This document shows positions 16,366-25,005 of a DNA stretch of 64,000 bases, one piece after another. Source of the DNA: Modestobacter versicolor (GTDB lineage Bacteria > Actinomycetota > Actinomycetes > Mycobacteriales > Geodermatophilaceae); assembly GCF_014195485.1 (NCBI RefSeq), contig NZ_JACIBU010000001.1:1178001-1242000 (forward strand), written 5' to 3'. The notes under the pieces are model-generated. The model was given only the letters and a program-made list of their open reading frames with translations. It searched no databases and was not told the origin of the DNA. The first letter of the stretch is position 1. The number at the start of each line of letters is the position of its first letter. The position numbers and the translations under genes were made by a program.

Positions 16366-16946
16366 CGGCCGCCGCCGACCGCCCGGCCCGCCGGCACGAC
16401 CCCGACCGCGCCTCGCGGATCGTCGACGCGGCCATCGAGGTCATCGCCGAGCACGGCGTCGCGGGCACCACGCACCGGCTGATCGCCGCCGCCGCCGACG
16501 TCCCGCTGGGCTCGCTGACCTACCACTTCACCGGCCTCGACGACCTCCTCACCCAGGCCTTCACCCGGCACGCCGAGCGGATGGCGGCCGACTACGAGGC
16601 CCGCTTCGCCGACGTCCGGAGCACCGAGGACTTCGTCGAGGCGGTCACCGGGCTGGTCCACGCCGACGCCGACGCCGACGACCGCGACTGGGCCGTCGCC
16701 TACGAGCTGAACCTCGCCGCGGTGCGCGACCCGGCGCTGCGCGCGGTGACCGAGTCCTGGATGCGCCGCAGCCGCAGCGTGCTGGAGCGGTTCGTCGACC
16801 CCACCACCTCCCGCGGCGTCGACGCGCTCATCGAGGGCCTGGTCATGCACAAGGTCCTCTCCACCCGGCCGGTCTCCCGCGCCGAGACCCACGAGATCAT
16901 CGCCCGGGCCGTGCGGCCCACGGGCTCAGGACAGGAGCACCCGTGA
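16362..16946 (+). CDS. TetR-family transcriptional regulator
   Basis: 194 residues. The N-terminal HTH is clear: SRIVDAAIEVIAEHGVAGTTHRLIAAAADVPLGSLTYHF, spread over residues 17-55, with the conserved Tyr-His-Phe at its end. The C-terminal ligand domain is short and helical. GTG overlaps the upstream TGA. Its own operon begins with two perfect palindromes, which it is the obvious candidate to bind, giving autorepression relieved by a sugar or drug ligand. It overlaps the MFS gene by 4 nt. Confidence 0.87.
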   Translation: MTAAADRPARRHDPDRASRIVDAAIEVIAEHGVAGTTHRLIAAAADVPLGSLTYHFTGLDDLLTQAFTRHAERMAADYEARFADVRSTEDFVEAVTGLVHADADADDRDWAVAYELNLAAVRDPALRAVTESWMRRSRSVLERFVDPTTSRGVDALIEGLVMHKVLSTRPVSRAETHEIIARAVRPTGSGQEHP

Positions 16947-18151
16947 CCACCACCGACGCCCGACGCGCACCGGGCCCGGCCCAGGTGACGGCGGCGATGC
17001 GCGCCGTCTACGTGGCCTTCATCGGTGCCGGCTTCGCCTTCGCCAGCTGGGCCTCGCGCATCCCGCAGGTCCGCGACCGGCTCGACCTCGACCCGGCCGC
17101 CCTCGGGCTGGTGCTGCTGGCGCTGGCCGCCGGGTCGGTGATCGCCCTGCCGCTGGCGGGCACGCTGATCGGCCGGATCGGCTCGCAGCGGACGGTCGTG
17201 GTCATGGCCCTCACGCTTGCCGCGGCGCTGGGCGTGATCGCGCTCGGCTCGGTCAGCACGGTCGCCGTCCTGGCGGTCGGGCTGTTCGTGATGGGGTTCG
17301 CCAACGGCGCCTGGGACGTCGCGATGAACGTGCAGGGCGCGGTGGTCGAGCGGCACCTGGGCCGGGTGGTCATGTCCCGCTTCCACGCCGGGTTCAGCTT
17401 CGGCACCGTCGCCGGCGCGCTGCTGGGCGCCGCGATGGTCGCCCTCGGCGTCCCGGTGCCCGCGCACCTGACCGGTGTCGCCGTCCTGGTCGCCGTCGCG
17501 GTGCCGCTCGCCGCCCGGGCGTTCGTCCCCGACGTGGACACCGGCACCGACGGCGAGCCCGCCCCGCAGGGCAGCGCGCTGGCCGCCTGGCGGGAGCCGC
17601 GCACCCTGCTCGTCGGCGTCGTCGTGCTCGCCTTCTCCTTCGCCGAGGGCACCGCCAACGACTGGCTCGGCGTCGCGCTCATCGACGACCACGGCACCTC
17701 GGAGACGGTGGGCACGCTCGGCTTCGCGCTGTTCCTCACCGCGATGACCCTGGCCCGCTGGTTCGGCGGCTCGCTGCTGGACCGGTACGGCCGCGTGCCG
17801 GTGGTGCGGCTGCTGGCCGGGCTCGCCGTCGTCGGACTGCTGCTGTTCGTGTTCGGCTCCCCCACCGTCGCCTTCCTCGGCGCGCTGCTCTGGGGGGCCG
17901 GTGCCTCGCTGGGGTTCCCGACCGGGATGAGCGCCGCCGCCGACGACCCGGCCCGGGCCGCCGCCCGGGTGAGCGTGGTGGCCAGCATCGGCTACTGCGC
18001 CTTCCTGGCCGGCCCGCCGCTGATCGGGCTGCTCGGGCAGCAGGTGACGGTGCTGCGCGCGCTCACCGTCGTCGCCGTCCTGCTCGGCATCGCGGTGCTG
18101 GTCGCGGGCTCGCTGCGGCCGCTCCCGGCGGAGCCGCGCGCGGAGGTGTGA
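16943..18151 (+). CDS. MFS transporter
   Basis: 402 residues with about 12 transmembrane helices. AFASWASRIPQVRDRLDLDPAALGLVLLALAAG at the N terminus and the loop GRIGSQRTVV between helices 2 and 3 fit the MFS group resembling fucose/multidrug permeases. It ends the acetyltransferase-TetR operon, starting with a GTG overlapping the TetR stop. The direction of transport is unknown; control by a dedicated TetR favours efflux. Confidence 0.85.
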   Translation: MTTTDARRAPGPAQVTAAMRAVYVAFIGAGFAFASWASRIPQVRDRLDLDPAALGLVLLALAAGSVIALPLAGTLIGRIGSQRTVVVMALTLAAALGVIALGSVSTVAVLAVGLFVMGFANGAWDVAMNVQGAVVERHLGRVVMSRFHAGFSFGTVAGALLGAAMVALGVPVPAHLTGVAVLVAVAVPLAARAFVPDVDTGTDGEPAPQGSALAAWREPRTLLVGVVVLAFSFAEGTANDWLGVALIDDHGTSETVGTLGFALFLTAMTLARWFGGSLLDRYGRVPVVRLLAGLAVVGLLLFVFGSPTVAFLGALLWGAGASLGFPTGMSAAADDPARAAARVSVVASIGYCAFLAGPPLIGLLGQQVTVLRALTVVAVLLGIAVLVAGSLRPLPAEPRAEV

Positions 18152-18208
18152 CCGCCCGCGCACCGGCCCCACCGGGCAGGCCGGGCGCCGACCGGAGAGG
18201 ATCGGTGC

Positions 18209-20122
18209 GTGACGAGCACCGCCCACCCGCCGAAGCCCACCACCGACGCGTGGGGCATCGACGCCAGCTGGCTCGACGCCCTCGACGAGGAGCACACCGT
18301 CGCGCCCGCGACGATCGAGCGCCTGCGGGAGGTCATCGGCACCCCGCCGGACGACCTCGCCGAGCGGGCGCCGATCGTCGCGCGCCCCGGTGACCCGCTC
18401 GAGGTCGACGAGGCCGAGGTGGCGTGCGAGGACGGCACCACCCGGCACGTCGACGGCGAGCTGCCCGAGGACTTCCCGCTGGGCTACCACCGGCTGCGCA
18501 CCCCCGACGGCCGCGACCGCCGGCTGATCGTCTCCCCGGGCCGCTGCTGGCTGCCCGAGGGCTGGCGTGCCTGGGGCTGGGCGGTGCAGCTCTACGCCAG
18601 CCGCGGGGCGGGCAGCTGGGGCATCGGCGACCTGGGCGACCTGCGCACCATCCGCGAGTTCGCCCAGCAGCAGGGCGCCGGCTACGTGCTGGTCAACCCG
18701 CTGCACGCGGTCGCCCCGACGGCGGGCCAGGAGGACAGCCCCTACCTGCCGGCCACCCGCCGCTTCCGCAACCCGGTCTACCTGCGGATCGCCGACGTGC
18801 CCGGCGCCGACTCCGTCGACACCGAGGCCGACGCCGGGCGGGCGCTCAACGACGGCGAGCTCATCGACCGGGACGCGATCTGGGCGCTCAAGCGCCGGGT
18901 GCTGCAGCGTGTCTTCGACGCCGGCTCCGCCACCCCCGAGGCCGAGCAGCCCTTCCGCGACTGGTGGTGGCACCAGGGGCAGCCGCTGATGGACTGGGCC
19001 ACCTGGTGCGCGCTCGCCGACGAGCACGGCCCCGACTGGCACGAGTGGCCGGCGGAGCTGCGCGACCCCCGCGGCGCGGCCGTCGCCGCCTTCGCCGCCG
19101 CGCACGACCGCGAGGTCGCCTTCCACGCCTGGCTGCAGTGGCTGCTCGACGTCCAGCTGCGGGCGGCCACCGAGGGCATCACCGTCATCCAGGACCTGCC
19201 GATCGGGGTCGCCGGCGGCGGCGCCGACGCGTGGGCCTGGCAGGACGTGCTGGCCCAGGGCGTGAGCGTGGGCGCCCCGCCGGACGCGTTCAACAGCCTC
19301 GGCCAGGACTGGGGCTCGCCGCCGCTGGTGCCGTGGCGGCTGCAGGCCGCCGACTACGAGCCGTTCGTCCAGTCGATCCGGGCCACCATGGCCGGCGCCG
19401 GCGGGCTGCGGGTCGACCACGTGATGGGCCTGTTCCGGCTGTGGTGGGTGCCCTCGGACGGCAGCGCCGCGGACGGCGCCTACGTCCGCTACCCCTACGA
19501 GGACCTGCTGGACATCGTCGCGCTGGAGAGCCACCGGGCGCAGGCGATCGTCGTCGGCGAGGACCTGGGCACCGTCGAGGACGGCGTCCGCGAGGCGATG
19601 GCCGAGCACGGCATCCTGTCCTACAAGCTGCTGTGGTTCGAGGACGACGACCCGGCGCAGTGGCCGGCCGAGGCGATGGCCGCGGTGACCACCCACGACC
19701 TGCCCACCATCCCGGGGCTGTGGACCGGGTCGGACCTGGCCGAGCAGCGCGAGCACGGGCTGGGCACCGACGAGGAGCTCGAGCGCGGGCGCGCGTCCCT
19801 GCTGGCGCACCTGGGCAAGGTGGCCAAGCGCGCCACCCCCGCCCAGGCGGTGGAGGCGGCCTACCGGCGGCTGGCCGGGGCGCCGTGCACGCTGCTGTCG
19901 GCGACCCTGGACGACGCCTTGGCCGAGGAGCGGCGGCCGAACATGCCCGGCGCGAACGAGCGGCCCAACTGGCGCCTGCCGCTGCCGGTGCCGACCGAGG
20001 AGCTGGCCGCCCACGCCGGCGTCCAGGCCGTGGCCGGGGTGCTGGCCGAGGGGCTGCAGCCGGCCAAGACCCCGGCGAAGAAGAAGCCGTCGGCCAAGGG
20101 CCGCACCAGCAAGAAGAAGTGA
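18209..20122 (+). CDS. malQ: 4-alpha-glucanotransferase (amylomaltase, GH77)
   Basis: 637 residues. GH77 landmarks are present: GWAVQLYASRGAGSWGIGDLGD near residue 125, EDSPYLPATRRFRNPVYL near 175, the nucleophile in GLRVDHVMGLFRLWW near 400, the acid/base in VVGEDLGTV near 450, and TTHDLPTIPG near 495. It transfers maltodextrin segments in cytoplasmic glycogen/maltose metabolism. The last 20 or so residues, KTPAKKKPSAKGRTSKKK, form a histone-like Lys/Ala/Pro tail that is not part of the GH77 fold. GTG 18209 follows a -10-like GAGGAT (18197-18202) by 6 nt. It stands alone between an MFS gene and a terminator. Confidence 0.9.
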   Translation: MTSTAHPPKPTTDAWGIDASWLDALDEEHTVAPATIERLREVIGTPPDDLAERAPIVARPGDPLEVDEAEVACEDGTTRHVDGELPEDFPLGYHRLRTPDGRDRRLIVSPGRCWLPEGWRAWGWAVQLYASRGAGSWGIGDLGDLRTIREFAQQQGAGYVLVNPLHAVAPTAGQEDSPYLPATRRFRNPVYLRIADVPGADSVDTEADAGRALNDGELIDRDAIWALKRRVLQRVFDAGSATPEAEQPFRDWWWHQGQPLMDWATWCALADEHGPDWHEWPAELRDPRGAAVAAFAAAHDREVAFHAWLQWLLDVQLRAATEGITVIQDLPIGVAGGGADAWAWQDVLAQGVSVGAPPDAFNSLGQDWGSPPLVPWRLQAADYEPFVQSIRATMAGAGGLRVDHVMGLFRLWWVPSDGSAADGAYVRYPYEDLLDIVALESHRAQAIVVGEDLGTVEDGVREAMAEHGILSYKLLWFEDDDPAQWPAEAMAAVTTHDLPTIPGLWTGSDLAEQREHGLGTDEELERGRASLLAHLGKVAKRATPAQAVEAAYRRLAGAPCTLLSATLDDALAEERRPNMPGANERPNWRLPLPVPTEELAAHAGVQAVAGVLAEGLQPAKTPAKKKPSAKGRTSKKK

Positions 20123-20161
20123 CCCGGTGGGGTCAGGCCGGGCGGCCGGACCCCACCGGGT
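20122..20161. terminator. Perfect 13-bp bidirectional hairpin
   Basis: ACCCGGTGGGGTC (20122-20134) and GACCCCACCGGGT (20149-20161) pair perfectly around a 14-nt loop. It sits exactly between the convergent malQ and hydrolase genes, 5 nt before the stop of the latter. Confidence 0.75.
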
Positions 20162-20166
20162 GACCG

Positions 20167-20991
20167 TCAGGAGCGGATGAACTCCAGCAGGTCGGCGTTG
20201 ATCGTCGCGGCCTCCGTGGTGGGCATGCCGTGCGGGAAGCCGGCGTAGGTCTTCAGCGTCCCGTTCGGCAGCAGCTCCGCCGAGAGCGGCCCGGAGTCGG
20301 CGTAGGGCACGACCTGGTCGTCGTCGCCGTGCATGACCAGCACCGGCACCGTGATCTTCTTCAGGTCGTCGGTGAAGTCGGTCTGGGAGAAGGCGACGAC
20401 GCCGTCGTAGTGGGCCTTGGCGCCGCCCATCATCCCCTGCCGCCACCAGTTCTGGATCACGGCCTCCTGCGGCTCCACGCCGGGCCGGTTGAAGCCGTAG
20501 AACGCGGTCGCGGGCAGCTCCCGGTAGAAGTTCGACCGGTTGGTGGCGACCTGCTCCTGGATGCCGTCGAAGACGCTCTTGGGCAGCCCGCCCGGGTTGG
20601 CCTCGGTCTGCACCATGATCGGCGGCACGGCGCTGATCAGCACCGCCTTGGCGACCCGGTCCTGACCGTGCCGGGCGATGTGGTGGGCGACCTCGCCGCC
20701 GCCGGTCGAGTGGCCGACGTGCACGGCGTCGTGCAGGTCCAGGTGCGCGACGACGGCGGCGAGGTCGTCGGCGTAGTGGTCCATGTCGTGGCCGTCGCCG
20801 GTCTGGGTCGAGCGGCCGTGGCCCCGCCGGTCGTGGGCGACCACGCGGTAGCCGTGCTGGACGAAGAACATCAGCTGGGCGTCCCAGTCGTCCGAGGACA
20901 GCGGCCAGCCGTGGCTGAACACGATCGGCTGCCCGGTGCCCCAGTCCTTGTAGAAGATCTCGACGCCGTCGGTGGTGGTGACGATGGGCAT
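20167..20991 (-). CDS. Alpha/beta hydrolase (non-haem haloperoxidase/esterase type)
   Basis: 274 residues. The N-terminal TTDGVEIFYKDWGTGQPIVFSHGWPLSSDDWD holds the HG oxyanion motif, VHVGHSTGGGEV near residue 97 the nucleophile elbow (GHSTGG), MHGDDDQVVP near 225 the acid, and GFPHGMPTT near 250 the histidine. This is the cofactor-free chloroperoxidase/arylesterase group. ATG 20991 follows AGGAGGAGC. The much longer upstream frame is rejected because it has no conserved content. It is divergent from an AraC gene with 251 bp between them, which may link their control. Confidence 0.87.
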   Translation of the reverse strand: MPIVTTTDGVEIFYKDWGTGQPIVFSHGWPLSSDDWDAQLMFFVQHGYRVVAHDRRGHGRSTQTGDGHDMDHYADDLAAVVAHLDLHDAVHVGHSTGGGEVAHHIARHGQDRVAKAVLISAVPPIMVQTEANPGGLPKSVFDGIQEQVATNRSNFYRELPATAFYGFNRPGVEPQEAVIQNWWRQGMMGGAKAHYDGVVAFSQTDFTDDLKKITVPVLVMHGDDDQVVPYADSGPLSAELLPNGTLKTYAGFPHGMPTTEAATINADLLEFIRS

Positions 20992-21242
20992 GGTGCTCCT
21001 CCTGGGTTCGGAGTCGTGCGGGACGGTTCGGTCGGCGCTGACCCGGCCGCGGCCGGTCCGACCGCGGGCCGCCCCGGACGTTAGGTCGGGGGCCCGCCGC
21101 CGGGTGTGCTGTGCGTGCCGGGCTCCGGACCGTGGCTGCCACTCCGCGGCTCCGTGAGATCCTTTACACGGCCGCTCGCCGGCCAGCAGGATCCCCACCG
21201 TCAGGGCAGCGCCGCCGTGGAAACACCCCCCAGGAGCGCCCC

Positions 21243-22250
21243 GTGGTGACCGTGCTCGACACCGACCGGCTCGCGCCGCCCGACCGCCGGCCCGCCGAGG
21301 TCGCCGCCCGGCTCGAGGCCGCGATGGTCTCCACGGTCCGGATCAGCAGCTCCCCGCTGCCGGTGCGCGCCCGGCTGGACACCTGGGACCTCGGTGGCAT
21401 CTCGGTGCTCCGCGCCGACCTCACCGGCGAGCTGGCGTTCCGGCGCTCGCCGCGCCAGGCGCGGGAGGACACCGTGCCGACCGTGTCCTTCACCGTCCAG
21501 GAGGTCGGCGAGGGGCTGCACGACCACCTGGACCGGCGGCAGGTGGTGCCGTGCGGCGGGCTGGCGCTCACCGAGGTCTCGACCGCCTACGACTACGCCT
21601 GGACCGGCCGCGGGGTGTGCCGGGCGCTGACGATCCCCGTGCACCGGCTGGGCCTGCCGGTCGACGTCGTGCGCCGCGCGGTGCCGCTGGCCCACCGCAG
21701 CCCGTTCCACCCGCTGGTCGCCGCCCACCTGGACCAGGTCACCCGGGACGTCGCCCAGCTCGCCGGCCGGCCGCTGGTCGACGCGCTCGCCGCGGCGACG
21801 ATCGACCTGACCCGCACCCTGCTCGCCTCCGCCGCCGCCGGCGACCGCGCGCGGGCGGACGTGGCGGCGGAGACCCTGCTGACCCGGGTGCGCGCGTACG
21901 TGCGCCGGCACCTGGACGAGCCGGGGCTGGACGCCGAGCGGATCGCCGCCGCGCACGCCATCTCGGTCCGCCAGCTGTACCGGCTCTGCGCCGCGGGCGG
22001 GTTCAGCCTCGAGCAGTGGATCATCGAGGAACGGCTGGAGGGAGCCCGGGCCGAGCTCGCCTCCGCGCCCGGCCGCCAGGGTCCGGTCGCCGTGGTCGCC
22101 CGCCGGTGGGGCTTCTCCGACCCCTCGTACTTCAGCCGCCGCTTCCGGCGGGCCTTCGGCCTGACCCCGCGCGAGTGGCGGCAGGCGTCGGCCGCGCCGT
22201 CGGCCCCGCCTCCGCAGCTGCCCCGGCCACGCCCCCGCGACGACGGCTGA
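21243..22250 (+). CDS. AraC-family regulator with AraC-binding-2 domain
   Basis: 335 residues. Residues of roughly 30-200 resemble the AraC_binding_2 sensor domain (SPLPVRARLDTWDLGGISVLRADL). The C-terminal 100 hold two HTH units, ERIAAAHAISVRQLYRLCAAGGFSLEQWI and VARRWGFSDPSYFSRRFRRAFGLTPREWR, the latter the AraC signature. GTG 21243 is preceded by AGGAGCGCC. It is transcribed away from the alpha/beta hydrolase gene, a layout in which AraC activators often control the divergent enzyme. The 251-bp intergenic region shows no strong palindrome. Confidence 0.85.
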   Translation: MVTVLDTDRLAPPDRRPAEVAARLEAAMVSTVRISSSPLPVRARLDTWDLGGISVLRADLTGELAFRRSPRQAREDTVPTVSFTVQEVGEGLHDHLDRRQVVPCGGLALTEVSTAYDYAWTGRGVCRALTIPVHRLGLPVDVVRRAVPLAHRSPFHPLVAAHLDQVTRDVAQLAGRPLVDALAAATIDLTRTLLASAAAGDRARADVAAETLLTRVRAYVRRHLDEPGLDAERIAAAHAISVRQLYRLCAAGGFSLEQWIIEERLEGARAELASAPGRQGPVAVVARRWGFSDPSYFSRRFRRAFGLTPREWRQASAAPSAPPPQLPRPRPRDDG

Positions 22251-22284
22251 CGCCGGGCAGCCGGCGCGGTACGACGCGCCGGTG

Positions 22285-22300
22285 TCGAACAGGTGTTCGA
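22285..22300. promoter_or_regulatory. Perfect actinobacterial SOS (LexA) box
   Basis: TCGAACAGGTGTTCGA fits the actinobacterial/Bacillus LexA consensus TCGAAC-N4-GTTCGA with no mismatch. It overlaps the expected -35 of a promoter whose -10-like GAGCAT (22310-22315) ends 6 nt before the GTG of the gene at 22322, so bound LexA would block RNA polymerase. Confidence 0.8.
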
Positions 22301-22321
22301 TCCGCGTGAGAGCATCACCGG

Positions 22322-22657
22322 GTGGCAGGTGGGATGAGCCGGGGGCGGCACGGCGGGTCGCTGGCCGACCGGGCCGCCCGGTCCGGGGTCCCCGCCCCAC
22401 CGCCGCCAGCACCCACACCCCCGGCACCCCCGCCGTCCGGCCGGCCGCCGGTGCGCCGGCCCGCCGGCGAGGGGCACGGCCGGCACTGCTGGGTGCACGA
22501 CCCGCCGGACGCCCCGGGCACCTGGCCGGGCCTGCTGGTGGAGTGGCGCCAGCGGGAGGACGGCTGGCACGGCCGGGTGGCCTACACCGTCGTCGGCGAC
22601 CACGGCCCGGTGCTGGTGGAGGCCTGGCTGCCCGCCGAGCAGCTCAAGCAGGGCTGA
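22322..22657 (+). CDS. Small conserved hypothetical protein behind an SOS box
   Basis: 111 residues. The first 50 are Pro/Arg-rich and probably disordered; the rest is a compact domain with GRHCWVHDPPDAPGTWPGLL, VEWRQREDGWHGRVAYTVV and VEAWLPAEQL. I recall similar small proteins encoded beside mutasome genes (imuB, dnaE2) in actinobacteria, but cannot verify it here, and no such gene lies in the window. The perfect SOS box 22 nt upstream makes DNA-damage induction likely. GTG 22322 fits the -10 spacing; ATG 22334 is an alternative. The catalytic or binding role is unknown. Confidence 0.72.
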   Translation: MAGGMSRGRHGGSLADRAARSGVPAPPPPAPTPPAPPPSGRPPVRRPAGEGHGRHCWVHDPPDAPGTWPGLLVEWRQREDGWHGRVAYTVVGDHGPVLVEAWLPAEQLKQG

Positions 22658-22743
22658 TCTCCGCGCGGGCCCGCCCGGCGTCCGGAGCCGGGGGTGTGGC
22701 AGGGCCCCCGCTGAACGCTCCGGCGCGACCTAGGTTGGCGTTC

Positions 22744-23433
22744 GTGAGCACCCTCGGGATCATCGGCGCCGGCCAGGCGGGGAGCACGCTCGCCCGGGTG
22801 TCGATCGCGGCCGGCTACGACGTCGTGATCGCCAACTCGCGGGACCCCCGGACGCTGGCCGGGCTCGTCGGCGAGCTGGGCCCGCGGGCGCGCGCCGCCT
22901 CCGCCGCCGAGGCCGCGGCTGCGGCGGACTTCGCGTTCCTCGCGTACCCCTACGCACCCACCGACCACCTCCCGGTCGAGGAGCTCGCCGGGAAGGTGGT
23001 GATCGACAACAACAACTACATGGCCTGGCGGGACGGCCACCTCCCCGAGGTCGACTCCGGCCGGACGACCGTCCACGAGCTGCGCCAGCAGCAGCTGCCC
23101 ACCTCGAAGGTGGTCAAGGCCTTCACGCACGTCCAGTTCCACGAGCGCTCGCCCGTGCGGGTGCCCAGCGACCTGCTGCCCGCCGTCGTCCGGTTGGCCC
23201 GGCCGGCCGGAGCACCGGACCGGAAGGCGCTGGTCGTCTCCAGCGACCACGCGGACGCGGTCGAGCTGGTGACCCGCTTCTACGACGACCTGGGGTTCGA
23301 CGCGGTGGACAACAGCCCGCTGAGCGAGTCGTGGCGCAGCGCGCCCGGCACGCCGATGTGGCGCCACCACGTCGACGGGCAGAGCCGCGAGGAGCTGGTC
23401 CGCAACCTGCGGCTCGCCCGGCGCCCCGGCTGA
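22744..23433 (+). CDS. NAD(P)-binding oxidoreductase (F420-dependent NADP reductase-like fold)
   Basis: 229 residues. The N-terminal Rossmann motif LGIIGAGQAGSTLARVSIAAGYDVVIANSRDP includes the GxGxxG and the N-S-R-D-P cofactor-specificity loop seen in FNO-like and ProC-like proteins. VVIDNNNYMAWRDG and VVKAFTHVQFHE follow, as in the F420-reductase-like group. It probably reduces or binds a cofactor using NADP. GTG 22744 has a -10-like TAGGTT 7 nt upstream. Monocistronic by position. Confidence 0.8.
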   Translation: MSTLGIIGAGQAGSTLARVSIAAGYDVVIANSRDPRTLAGLVGELGPRARAASAAEAAAAADFAFLAYPYAPTDHLPVEELAGKVVIDNNNYMAWRDGHLPEVDSGRTTVHELRQQQLPTSKVVKAFTHVQFHERSPVRVPSDLLPAVVRLARPAGAPDRKALVVSSDHADAVELVTRFYDDLGFDAVDNSPLSESWRSAPGTPMWRHHVDGQSREELVRNLRLARRPG

Positions 23434-23519
23434 GCCGGTCGGTTTGGGCGGACCCCGTCGCGGGATACCGCAGGACCAGCACGCCCGGAACCGCTGGGCG
23501 GCGAGAGCGGAGGACGAGG

Positions 23520-23723
23520 ATGACCAGCCCGCACGACGAACCGACGCTCGACGACGTGATCCTCCCCGAGGAGCCGGTCACCCGGGACCGCACCCAGCAC
23601 GCCAAGGACCCGCACCCGTCCGACGAGGTGCTCGAGCACCGCACCGAGCTGGAGCGGCAGGCCGTGGGCTCCGACGACGCCGACCCCGCGGGCGCCTACG
23701 AGCACGACGCGACCGAGGCCTGA
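23520..23723 (+). CDS. Small acidic hypothetical protein
   Basis: 67 residues, rich in Asp, Glu, His and Pro, with no hydrophobic core, so probably disordered. ATG 23520 is preceded by GCGGAGGACGAGG. It ends 6 nt before a strong terminator. I do not recognise the family; the good RBS, terminator and codon use support it being real. Confidence 0.6.
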   Translation: MTSPHDEPTLDDVILPEEPVTRDRTQHAKDPHPSDEVLEHRTELERQAVGSDDADPAGAYEHDATEA

Positions 23724-23729
23724 GACCCG

Positions 23730-23770
23730 CGGTCCCTGGGCGCGGCGGGTCAGCCGCGCTCCAGGGACCG
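23730..23770. terminator. Strong 17-bp bidirectional terminator hairpin
   Basis: CGGTCCCTGG (23730-23739) plus GCGCGGC (23740-23746) pair with GCCGCGC (23753-23759) and CCAGGGACCG (23761-23770), giving a 17-bp stem with one bulged base and a 6-nt loop. It lies between the acidic peptide and the convergent MFS gene, overlapping the last codons of the latter. Confidence 0.75.
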
Positions 23771-24961
23771 GGTCCGGCCCAGCAGCACGGTGAGCAGCAG
23801 CGCGGCCAGCGTGGACCCGCCGGCCAGCAGCGCCACCCCGGTCCAGCCGGCGTCGGACCAGGCACGGCCGGCCAGCGTGCCGCCCACCGAGGAACCGACG
23901 TAGTACCAGAACGAGTAGAGCGACGAGGCCTGCCCGACGGCCCGCCCGCCCAGCTGCGCGCGCACCGCCACCCAGCCGCTGGCCACCCCGTGCGCGGCGA
24001 AGAAGCCGGTGGTCAGCACGCACAGGCCCAGCACGACGCACCACAGCGGCGTGGGCAGGGTGAGGGCGATGCCGGCGCCCATCACCAGCACCGCGCCGGG
24101 CACCACCAGCCGCCGGCCGAACCGGTCGGCCAGCGCACCGGCGGTCGGCGAGCTCGCCGAGCCCAGCAGGTAGGCCAGGAACACCAGCCCGGCCAGCGCC
24201 GGCGTCAGCGAGTAGGGCTCGGACTCCAGCCGGAAGGTACCGGCGTTGTAGACGGCGACGAAGCCGCCCATCAGCAGCGCCGCGATCCCGTACAGCGCGA
24301 GCAGCGCGGGGTCGGTGAACGCCCCGGCGAGCTGGCGGAGCAGCGGCCCCTGCCGGAGCACCGGGGCGAACCGCCGGGACGGCGGCAGCAGCAGCCGGAC
24401 GGCGACCGCGCAGCCGACCGCGAGCACGGCCGCGCCGCCCAGCGCCGCCCGCCAGCCGCCCAGCTCGGTGAGGAACCCGCTGAGCAGCCGGCCGGTGAGC
24501 CCACCGATCGCCGTGCCGCTGACGTACAGGCCGATCGCCCGGGAGCTGACCGCCGGGTGCAGCTCCTCCCGCAGGTAGGCGACGGCGACCGCGGGCAGCC
24601 CGGCGAGCGCGAAGCCCTGCAGCCCGCGCAGCACCAGCAGCACCCACCACGACGGGGCGAGCGCGATGAGGACGGCGAGCAGCGCGGCGGCGGCGAGGCT
24701 GGCGTGCAGGATGCCGGTGCGGCCCCGCCGGTCGGAGACGGGTCCGAGCACCAGCAGCCCGACGGCGAGCGCGCCCGTGCTGGTCGAGATGGCCAGGGTC
24801 GAGGACGCCGGGGAGACGCCGAAGGACCGGGTGAGCTCGGGCAGCAGCGCCTGCGGGGCGTAGAGCGTGGCGAAGACGGCGACCCCGGCGAGGAAGACCG
24901 CGAGCGCCGCCCGCCGGAACGCCGGTTCACCGACCTGGTGCCCCGGCCACGCCTCCGTCAC
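23750..24961 (-). CDS. MFS transporter (drug/arabinose-efflux type)
   Basis: 403 residues with about 12 hydrophobic helices. AVFATLYAPQALLPELTRSFGVSPASSTLAIS and the loop GPVSDRRGRTGILHASL carry the MFS motif A of the drug:H+ antiporter group related to YnfM/arabinose efflux permeases. GTG 24961 starts just before helix 1. The open frame continues upstream but is antisense to the Mur ligase. No dedicated regulator is adjacent. Confidence 0.83.
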   Translation of the reverse strand: MTEAWPGHQVGEPAFRRAALAVFLAGVAVFATLYAPQALLPELTRSFGVSPASSTLAISTSTGALAVGLLVLGPVSDRRGRTGILHASLAAAALLAVLIALAPSWWVLLVLRGLQGFALAGLPAVAVAYLREELHPAVSSRAIGLYVSGTAIGGLTGRLLSGFLTELGGWRAALGGAAVLAVGCAVAVRLLLPPSRRFAPVLRQGPLLRQLAGAFTDPALLALYGIAALLMGGFVAVYNAGTFRLESEPYSLTPALAGLVFLAYLLGSASSPTAGALADRFGRRLVVPGAVLVMGAGIALTLPTPLWCVVLGLCVLTTGFFAAHGVASGWVAVRAQLGGRAVGQASSLYSFWYYVGSSVGGTLAGRAWSDAGWTGVALLAGGSTLAALLLTVLLGRTRSLERG

Positions 24962-25005
24962 CCGGTGCAGCCTGCCCCTGTGAGCGCGGGCACCCCGCGC
25001 AGGGG

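Noticed and set aside
16700-21142. 1480-codon minus-strand open frame
   Set aside because: Only the part inside 20167-20991 lies over a real gene, and in another frame; the rest is antisense to the TetR, MFS and malQ genes with no recognisable domain.
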